From Anisodus tanguticus (taxonomy: Eukaryota; Streptophyta; Magnoliopsida; Solanales; Solanaceae), in the NCBI GenBank assembly GCA_034509755.1, contig CM067555.1, positions 6,270,142 to 6,334,141 on the forward strand: a stretch of 64,000 nucleotides of DNA. Direction: 5' to 3'. The position numbers and the translations under genes are program-made. Under the pieces are notes generated by a model. That model did no database searches. It saw nothing but the letters and a program-made list of their open reading frames with translations, and was not told the DNA's origin. How positions within the stretch are numbered: position 1 is the stretch's first letter; each line of letters starts with the position of its first letter. Below are positions 56,878 to 64,000 of the stretch, piece by piece.

Positions 56878-59217
56878 ATGGGTGCATCTTCTAGCAATCT
56901 TAATTACGATAATTTCACTCATGTAGATGAAACTGATCTTTTTAATGTTAATATTAATATACCATTAGATCATGAGGTATATTCTGCATCTGAACCAGAC
57001 TATGATTTAGAAAATGAATTAGAAGATAATTTAAATAACACACCCATTAGTGCAACTCCACCTCAGACTCAAACTGAGTCTAAGGCTGAAACTGAAACTG
57101 GAATCCCTCCTATTCCCCCCAGTATGAGAAGAGGCCAAAAACAACGAAAATTAAAATCACATGCATGGAATTTTTTTGAAAGGGACATTCCTAATCAACT
57201 AACTATTTATAAAATTTGTCACGGAGTTTGTAAATTTAAAACTGAAAAAGGTCAAGGTGGGACAAGAGGTTTAATGAGACATGTGAAAAACTCTCACAAA
57301 GTAAGGTATAACCAATACTTGGCTGAAAAAGCGGGTGTACAAATATTCTGAGTCTGGACAGGGTTCACATAGTGTCCCCGACCAAGTACATGGTCGAATT
57401 AACCCGATGACGGGGGAGTTATAGGTCCGAAATATGATAAACACAAAGATCGGGAAAATTTTAGCAAAATTAGTTGTTATGGAGGGTTTGCCCTTTTCAT
57501 TTCCTTCATCTCCTGGTCTTATTCATTACATTCGAGAAACATATAATTCTGCTTTTAACGATTTTTTTAGATCAACTATTAGAAAAGATGTTTTTAAATT
57601 TGCGCATGAATATCAACAATATTTACGTTATGCATTGTATAATTTTAATGGCAAAGTAGCTATCCCTTCTGACATATGTCGTAGTACTAATGGTAATGAT
57701 TATTTAACTGTTACATGTCACTGGATAAATCACAATTGGTCTATGCAAAAACGTATATTAGCATATAGATATATTGATGAAAGGCACACTGGAGTTTTTA
57801 TTTCAAGAAATATTCATGAAATTAGTGAATATTATGGAATTACTGTTAAAATTATGACTATTACATTAGATAATATTTCTTCTAATGATTATGCTGTAAA
57901 CATTTTAAAAACTCGATTTACTCCATCTTTTTCCCATATTTTTCATGTTAGATGTGCATGTCATATTTATAACTTAGCTGTAAAGGATGTCCTAAAACTT
58001 TTTAAAAACATTCTTGATAAAGTACAATTTGCTATCAACTTTATTTTTAAATGTAATAAAATACAAAGACCAAAGAGTATAAAAAGGACATGTCATGATT
58101 ATGGATTACCTTATAGAAAAATTCCAGAAGAAGTTGCAACTAGGTGTAATTCTTTGTATGAACAATTACGTGTTGCTCACGAGTATAGAAGACCTATAAC
58201 TTTATTATTTAACGCTCATAATTAAAATCCTTCGAATATGCTTGTAGGTGATGATTGGGATAAAATTTGTGAACTTATTATATTCTTAGAGAAATTTTTT
58301 CTAGCTACTAAGAAATTTTCTAGTATTTATTATCTTACTATTTCATCTATGTTATTTTATATAGCTCTAATATTTTTGTTATTTAATGAATATATGAAAA
58401 AACCAACTTACGCTCTAGCTATTGCAAAAATGTTTGTAAAATTAAAAAAAAAAAAATCTATTCCCACTATTTATTTTATTGGTGCTGTATTAAATCCTAC
58501 TATTAAAGTAGACGGTTGTAATGCCCTTATTGAAACGATTTATGAATGCTTAGAAATACTTCCAACAGAACAAACTAAAGAACCAACTAAAGAATATGTT
58601 ATGTCTAGCATACAAACACAATGCAAAAATATGTATATGTATTACCAAGAGCAAACTGCAAATAATCAATCGGCTTCGTACCATCTTCTTCTACTTCACT
58701 TCAACCTTATAAATAACATATGGTTTCTGATTCAAGTATTCAAGGTCTTCGAAATAGAATGTATAGTGGTTGAAGTGCTTCACAAATTAGCGAGTTTGAT
58801 GTTTATGTTTTGCAGGGTGTTGTACCGTTCGAATCAATTGCTAATGAAAATGGAAGTGAAGACTTGCTGGAATACTAGAGGGAGAATGAGAATATATTTC
58901 CGACTCTATCAAAGATGGCCCGAGATGTGTTGAATATTCAAGCGTTATCAACAGCTTCTGAAAGTGTTTTTTCTGCTGGAAGGTTTCAAATAGGAGAGCA
59001 CATACACTCATTGGCGGGAGACAGTTTGGAGATTGCATTTTATTTAAAGATTGGATTAGAGCGGAGCATAGAAGGTGTGATCAATCAGAGATCAATGAAG
59101 AAGACGACTACAATTACAACGAAACTTTATCCGATGGAGCAGGAAGCGACGTTGAACAATTTGACCAACAACTTTCAATTTCAACAAAAGATCCTCAAGA
59201 GATTGTCAGAAAATTAG
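56878..59217 (+). pseudogene. hAT transposase (BED finger, core, hATC domain), broken
   Basis: N-terminal acidic region (NELEDNLNN), then a BED-type zinc finger region AWNFFERDIP, ICHGVC and RGLMRHVKNSHK. After stops and a frameshift near 57455 the core reads PFSFPSSPGLIHYIRETYNS, YLTVTCHWINHNWSMQKRIL, IMTITLDNISSNDYAVNIL, HVRCACHIYNLAVKDVLK; TAA at 58223-58225; DDWDKICELIIFLEKFF (DUF4413-like); frame change before 58860; then LPTLSKMARDVL-type and ALSTASESVFSAGRFQIGEH of the hATC dimerisation domain, preceded by TAG at 58876-58878 where Trp is usual. The enzyme would excise and reinsert hAT elements; this copy cannot. Confidence 0.88.
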
Positions 59218-59406
59218 AAAACGTATGGTTTCATATGTAATTTTTTTAATGTCAATTTTACTATGTGATTTGCAACTTTTGAACTACGAAACAAAGTTGC
59301 AATTTGAAATTATATTACAAAAAAATTATATTTCTATTAAATAATATAAGAGGCAATTAGCCTTGGGATGTTTTTTCACTATCTTGTTCAATTATTTAAG
59401 TGTTTA

Positions 59407-59407
59407 A

Positions 59408-59434
<27 letters not shown>
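59407..59434. repeat. (TA)n microsatellite
   Basis: About 28 bases of alternating T and A inside the 3' non-coding part of the hAT element. Confidence 0.9.
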
Positions 59435-59439
<5 letters not shown>

Positions 59440-59691
59440 ATTTTTAAAAAAAATAAAATTAAGTGTCTAGAAAAAAAATTAAAGTCCCCCCAAATCCCCC
59501 CTACTCGACCCGACCCGTCCCCTCCCCCAAATCCCGTCCCCTCTGCTGGCGGGATGTGGGACGAGATGGGATCACTTCTCGTCCCCCATATCCCCCCATC
59601 TCGCCAAACCCGATCCCGACCCCCACTCCATCCCCCCAAATTATGTCACGTCCCATCTCGTCCCACTAGCCACCCTTATGGTAGGGTAGAG

Positions 59692-59740
59692 TGTACGTAT
59701 ACCTTACCTCTACCTTGCTAGGTAGAGCGTTTCCTTCCTA
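59692..59740 (-). repeat. Retroposon 3' tail, second half
   Basis: Continues the repeat broken at 56174: plus strand TGTACGTATACCTTACCTCT and CTTGCTAGGTAGAG, as in the uninterrupted Solanaceae repeat. Confidence 0.6.
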
Positions 59741-59811
59741 GTTGAGAATAAGTTTAATTAGTAGCAAAATTGTAAGTTTTAATAATAATTTTCATATTTT
59801 TATAACTCAAT

Positions 59812-60195
59812 TACTCTCTCAGTCCAAAATACTTACTCTCATTGTCTCAATTTATGTGGCACCACTAGGATTAGAAGTCAAACTTTTAATTTTCACCATA
59901 AATTTGGAAATATGAAGTCTTTAAATTTGAAAGTAATTGAAAATTCAAAATACTTATAAGACATATGAAAAATTGTGGTCAAAGAAAAACTCGCTTAACT
60001 GTCGAATTCGAAATGTGCCACATAAATTGGGACGAAGAGAGTGTTACTTTCCGCATCTTAAGATTCAAATCACATGAACTTTGACCAATATTTTAATATG
60101 TTAAAATATTCAAATGAGAAGAATTACAACTGGGAGTACTTTTTATATGGTTTTTGAATATCTAAATTTTAATTTTAAATTATTGAATTAATTTC
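59812..60195. mobile_element. Outer MITE, split by another MITE
   Basis: Left piece CTCTCTCAGTCCAAAATACT, right piece from TTACTTTCCGC with TTCAAATCACATGAACTTTG. The internal words match the MITE in the D14 intron at 47501-47720. The right end is not clearly found. Confidence 0.45.
59836..60041. mobile_element. Stowaway MITE, 206 bp, nested
   Basis: CTCTCATTGTCTCAATTTAT and ATAAATTGGGACGAAGAGAG form terminal inverted repeats extending to GTGGCAC/GTGCCAC. Left flank is TA; right flank is TG, one change from the TA target. Confidence 0.8.
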
Positions 60196-60202
60196 AATCA
60201 TT

Positions 60203-61008
60203 CCTAGTAGAATTTTGGAAGAGCGCAGGCAGGGCAGGTTTGGAGTGACTGACTGAGTTGTTTAATGTCATTTTTAAGACGGCAAGAATGCTCGAAGAAT
60301 GGAGGTAGAGTACAATGATTCCTTTGTACAAGAACAAAGGTGACATCCAAAGTTGCAACAACTATATGGGTATCAAGCTGCTAAGCCACATTATGAAAGT
60401 TTGGAAAAAGGTCGTGGAGATGAGGGTAAGAAGAGGCGTTCTTATTTTTGAAAACCAGTTTGGATTCATGCCGGGGCATTCGACTACAGAAATCAGTCAT
60501 CTTATTAGGAGGTTGGTGGAGCAGTATAGGGAGAGGAAGAGAGACTTACATATGGTTTTCATCAACCTCGAGAAGGCATAAGACAAAGTCCCTAGGGAGG
60601 TTCTATGGAGATGTTTGGAGGTTAGATGTGTACATATGGCGTACACTAGGGCGATCAAGGATATGTATGATGAATCCAAGACCAGGGTACAACTAGTAGG
60701 AGCAGACTCAGAACACTTTCCAATGATGATGGGGCTGCACCATGGATTAGCTCTTAGCCAATTCTTATTTTCCTTGGTGATGGATGGACTGAAGCGATAA
60801 ATTCAAGGGGAGGTACCATGGTGTATGTTATTCGCAGATGACATAGTCCTGATTGATAAGACTCGCAACGGAGTGAACACTAAGCTGGAGGTTTAGAGAT
60901 AGACTCTGGAGTCTAAAGGGTTCAGGTTGAGTAGGACTAAGACATAATACTTGGAGTGCAAGTTCAGTAATGGGAGCGACCATGAGACAGGCGTGGAGGT
61001 GAGGCTTG
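60203..61008 (+). pseudogene. RTE-type LINE reverse transcriptase, 5' piece (split)
   Basis: Reads MIPLYKNKGDIQSCNNYMGI, KLLSHIMKVWKKVVEMRVRR, ENQFGFMPGHSTTEISHLIR, DLHMVFINLEKA, stop, DKVPREVLWRCLEV, LGLHHGLALSQFLFSLVMDG and CMLFADDIVLIDKTRNG with the catalytic FADD. Stops replace Tyr, Gln and Trp codons (for example at 60579 and 60798). It breaks at 61008 at an LTR insertion and resumes at 63828. RTE LINEs copy their RNA into nicked DNA and can carry SINEs. Confidence 0.88.
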
Positions 61009-61699
61009 TGTCACGCCCGACTTTTCTCAAGTGCTCCCTTAGGGCGTAATGGCACCTGGGCAACTATCCCTGCCCAGGCGAACCATTAACCTCATTTCTT
61101 CCTGAATTAAACATGAATCTAGGTGCGGAAATAATATAATCATGTACTTTTTGTGAAAACGCGAGCCCATACTCGTGCAACCACAACTTCTATCTAGACT
61201 CAATGGAAATTTCATATATAAAATAAGAAATTCGAAAGTTAAAAATAAACAATCTCATGTGGGGCAATCCCCGAGATAACGAAACATGGTATCTCAAACC
61301 TACTTAATCAAGAATGACTTTCACCAAATCCGAAGCAATGGATTGGTGGAACAATGAGGGTGTGGGACGATCGCTAGCCCTGTTGCGGAGTTTTCCCTTT
61401 ATCGCATTTACCTGAAACATGTTAGATAAAAGAGTCAGCCCTACCATCCAGGGCTGAGTGAGAACTTGGCCTAACAATTCAAAGTAACCTCACAATATTC
61501 TAAGTACAAATCATATTATGAACATAATAAGCATGTTATGAAAATAAATTTCAGCACTTTCAGTGTACAAGCCAATAATATTCGCACACAAAATCTTCCC
61601 CAAACTCGTCCTAGGGAATACTTAGTTAACCAATACACCTGCTTTATCCCATATTATATATTTGTTGCGGTGCGTGCAACCAGATCCAAAGCAGTTCAA

Positions 61700-61857
61700 T
61701 TATAGTCCCAAAGGCAAGTGTATTTGAATAGCCCCGAAGGCAAGTGTATTTAAATAGTCCCGAAGGTAAGTGTACCTTAATAGCCCCGAAGGTAAGCACG
61801 CAACTGTATATAGCCCCGAAGGCGACTCAATAAGTAATTAGTCCCGAAGGCAACACA
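61700..61857. repeat. Minisatellite, TAG(C/T)CCCGAAGGCAAGTGTA units
   Basis: Six to seven imperfect copies of an approximately 20-32-bp unit with core CCCGAAGG, such as ATAGCCCCGAAGGCAAGTGT. It lies inside the solo LTR. Confidence 0.85.
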
Positions 61858-61865
61858 TGTGTAAT

Positions 61866-62629
61866 TAGAGATGGCAGTGGATCTTGGATCGGTCGGATCC
61901 AGTGGATCCAGATCCGCTTTATAGGATATGGATCTTCAAAATTTGGACCCGACGGATCCGGATCCATTGCTGACGGATCTGGATCTTGTATTTGAGATCC
62001 CTATCCGGTCCAGATCCGACCCGTGGATCCATTTTTTATTAAATATATTTATAACCTAGAATGTAATTTTATAAGTATTTTCTTAAAATTGCTAAGCACA
62101 TCCTTGCAAGTTTTATGTTCAAAACAAGTTTAATTTATCCCCGCGATAACTCAAAAACCAAAAAATAAAGAGGTAACTTCGATAATAAAATCAATGTTAT
62201 ATTAGTGAATGACTAACATCTCCATAGACAAGTAGTTAAAATTATATTCACAAGCACATGCAAGTTCAGTATTGTGGAAATACTAGTCATCATTTTCCAC
62301 AACTATTGTCATTGTCCAACATTTTCAATTAATAATTCACAATCAAAACGAGACAACGAACAAAATATCTCATATGAACATTTCAAAATTGAAACACAGT
62401 AAATTATTAGCTAACTAAAAATCATTTGTCAGTTCAAAAAAAAAATCTTAGCAAGACAAAAATTTTTACATGTGGATCCAGATCCGATTCGTGGACCCGG
62501 TGGATGCGGATTTGGATCTGATTTTTATGAATCCGATGGATCTGGATCCGGATCGGATTCAGGTATGAAAAACGGATCTGGATCGGATCTAGTAGGATCC
62601 GGTCCAGATCCTATCCGTTGCCATCCCTA
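61866..62629. mobile_element. Non-autonomous hAT element, 764 bp
   Basis: Ends TAGAGATGGCAGTGGAT and ATCCGTTGCCATCCCTA are inverted with three mismatches. Perfect 8-bp target duplication TGTGTAAT (61858-61865 and 62630-62637). Subterminal regions on both sides are dense in GGATCC/GGATCTGGATC words. No transposase frame. Confidence 0.88.
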
Positions 62630-62712
62630 TGTGTAATGCTATAGTCTCGTAGGTGATGGCAAAACTATTTACATTACCAAGATTTCTATCATCTCGACTG
62701 TATGGATAAACC

Positions 62713-62766
<54 letters not shown>
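62713..62766. repeat. (CA)n(TA)n compound microsatellite
   Basis: About 30 bases of CA repeat followed by about 24 bases of TA repeat inside the solo LTR. Confidence 0.95.
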
Positions 62767-63827
62767 GTCATATTTTCAGAAGATTCAAATAATATTCTTT
62801 TCTTTCAACTTTTCGCCCTTTCCACTTGTAAGGGTTATAACTCTCAAACCGTAACTCTATATAAGGTATTTCTTACGCCGAATCGAAGGTAACACGGGGA
62901 CCTATCCCTATCCCAAGTTTCCTCTAAAAATACTTAGTGTAACTAGTACAAATTCACGAAAGAGACAACTCTATGAAAACTGTATCGCCTGACTGTTTAA
63001 TAAAAGAGACACAATCTTAAAACAGGCATAACGCTTTATTCATAAGTCGGATTAATCCCCGTAAAGTCTCAAACTGTCTAGAACATAGAAATCTAAAACT
63101 TTTATTCAGCACAACTTTTCATATTCCTTACTTATTTGTACAGTTTTTCCGTTATACACTCTGCCTTCCGCATTTTGATTGATCCAAGGTAGAAACATTA
63201 AACTGTGATAATTCTCAAACCGCATGTCGGTTTTATCCCCGCTTGGACTCGATATGACCGTGAAGTAGAGATGTATAACCATATAAAATTTCGTCCAATT
63301 CTAGCAGGGATAACTTAGCGAAAAACAGTTTGTAATTTCACGACCCGAACTAGTTACTAGATAATCTATTAGCAATAACTTCACTATCATTCTTTCAACA
63401 TCCAGATTATATTCTAACATGTATTGTAACTCAAAAAAATGGATTATACTAAGAATTTTGAGTGATATAACTCACCTTTATTGCTTCATAACCGTGAATG
63501 AACTTTCAAACTCCAACTAAACCTTTTCGGAACTCCTTAATTGCTAAAGTCAATTTTTTTGTTCTCTGAAATTTATGGGTTTTTTTTCCTGTGTTCTCTT
63601 CTGCTCTGCCGGAATTTTCCATATAACGTGTCGTGTTGTGTGTGTTTGTGTAGGAGTAGGAAAGGAGTTGATAAACTTTGGTTAGGAGTCTTAATGGATG
63701 AGGGGTTTGGAAGTGATTAGGATTAGTGTAAAAGAGGGCGGGATTGGTTGAGATTTTAAAGGGAATTAGACGTGCAGCCTTCCCTTATATAATTTTTTTT
63801 CTAATTACTACGGGACGTTACAGCTTG

Positions 63828-64000
63828 GTACTTAGGTCATTCCAAAGAAATGAAGCTTCAAGTATCTCGGGTCTATTATTCAAGGGAATGGAGAGATTGA
63901 TGAAGATGTCACACATGGTATTGGGGCAGGGTGGATGAAATGGAAGCTCACATCTGGAGTATTGTGCGATAAAAATGTGCCACCAAAACTTAAAGGCAAG
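63828..64000 (+). pseudogene. RTE-type LINE reverse transcriptase, 3' piece (split)
   Basis: Continues the LINE after the solo LTR: VIPKRNEASSIS-type start, then GLLFKGMERLMKMSHMVLGQ and MKWKLTSGVLCDKNVPPKLK in a neighbouring frame, running off the window. The join across 61008/63828 restores the expected RTE order. Confidence 0.8.

Larger units (their letters stand above)
56175..59683 (+). mobile_element. hAT DNA transposon, 3.5 kb, defective
   Basis: Flanked by the 8-bp direct repeat GGGTAGAG (56167-56174 and 59684-59691). Ends share AGTGGG(C/A)CGAGA in inverted orientation (56180 and 59668), and both subterminal regions are rich in CCCGTCCC/GGGACGGG words, as is usual for plant hAT elements. 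A broken transposase lies inside. The left end is about ten bases shorter than the right, so some terminal bases may be lost. Confidence 0.85.
61009..63822 (-). mobile_element. Solo LTR of a Gypsy-type element, 2.8 kb, inserted in the LINE
   Basis: Minus strand begins TGTAACGTCCCGTAGTAA and ends GGGCGTGACA, like the chromovirus LTR at 12220 (TGTAACATCCCG to GGTCGTGACA). Perfect 5-bp target duplication GCTTG at 61004-61008 and 63823-63827. No internal region or second LTR, so it is a solo LTR left by recombination. Its length includes a 764-bp hAT insertion. Confidence 0.85.

Noticed and set aside
57434..58225. Domesticated hAT-derived host gene
   Set aside because: Stops and frameshifts on both sides, and intact flanking target duplication show a dead transposon copy, not an exapted gene.
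61700..61857. CRISPR-like array
   Set aside because: Units are contiguous and imperfect with no unique spacers; it is a minisatellite inside an LTR.

Overview
This window is plant nuclear DNA, almost certainly from a nightshade (Solanaceae). Three things point there. The one intact host gene, on the minus strand at 46264-48162, encodes an alpha/beta hydrolase that reads as the strigolactone receptor D14 and looks very close to petunia DAD2. Solanaceae-type SINE and LINE tails are scattered through the window. The repeats are mostly Ty1/Copia and Ty3/Gypsy chromovirus retrotransposons, with Stowaway and hAT DNA elements and a piece that looks like an endogenous pararetrovirus. There are no bacterial genes, operons or CRISPR arrays.

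Layout. 1-1489: minus-strand Copia (gag, protease, integrase) fused to a tRNA-Gly fossil. 2010-4184: LINE end, SINE with target duplication, retroposon tail, Stowaway MITE. 4890-8300: plus-strand Copia with 5' LTR, gag, protease, integrase and start of RT. 8301-14010: Gypsy chromovirus remnant with integrase, chromodomain and 3' LTR. 14012-15265: minus-strand L1-type ORF1. 15290-17300: pararetrovirus-like 3' end. 17571-18213: tandem array of a miniature LTR element (TRIM-like). 19845-20925: 545-bp tandem duplication. 21056-26745: plus-strand Copia whose LTR/internal junction carries a TRIM unit and whose RT is split by a second insertion. 27986-33085: complete minus-strand Copia with near-identical LTRs. 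34035-36660: non-autonomous hAT and a large inverted-repeat element. 37600-40172: internally deleted Copia. 40173-45113: decayed Copia with two LTRs. 46264-48162: D14. 50142-54700: MITE, minus-strand Copia 3' part with a 102-bp insertion, chromovirus LTR piece, another LTR. 56175-59683: hAT transposon inside a retroposon tail. 60203-64000: RTE-type LINE split by a 2.8-kb solo LTR that itself holds a non-autonomous hAT.

How it works together. Apart from D14 nothing here looks like a working host gene. Every transposon reading frame seen carries stops, frameshifts or lost catalytic residues. The value of the region lies in the D14 locus and in the insertion history: perfect target duplications allow the nesting order to be read, and chimeric junctions suggest template switching between element families. 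Calls rest on by-eye reading of translations, termini and repeats; no database search was possible. I found no undescribed enzymatic or defence system. The most unusual signals are the TRIM array, the TRIM/Copia chimera at a primer-binding site, the 102-bp hairpin element, and a tRNA-Gly fragment spliced onto a gag reading frame.
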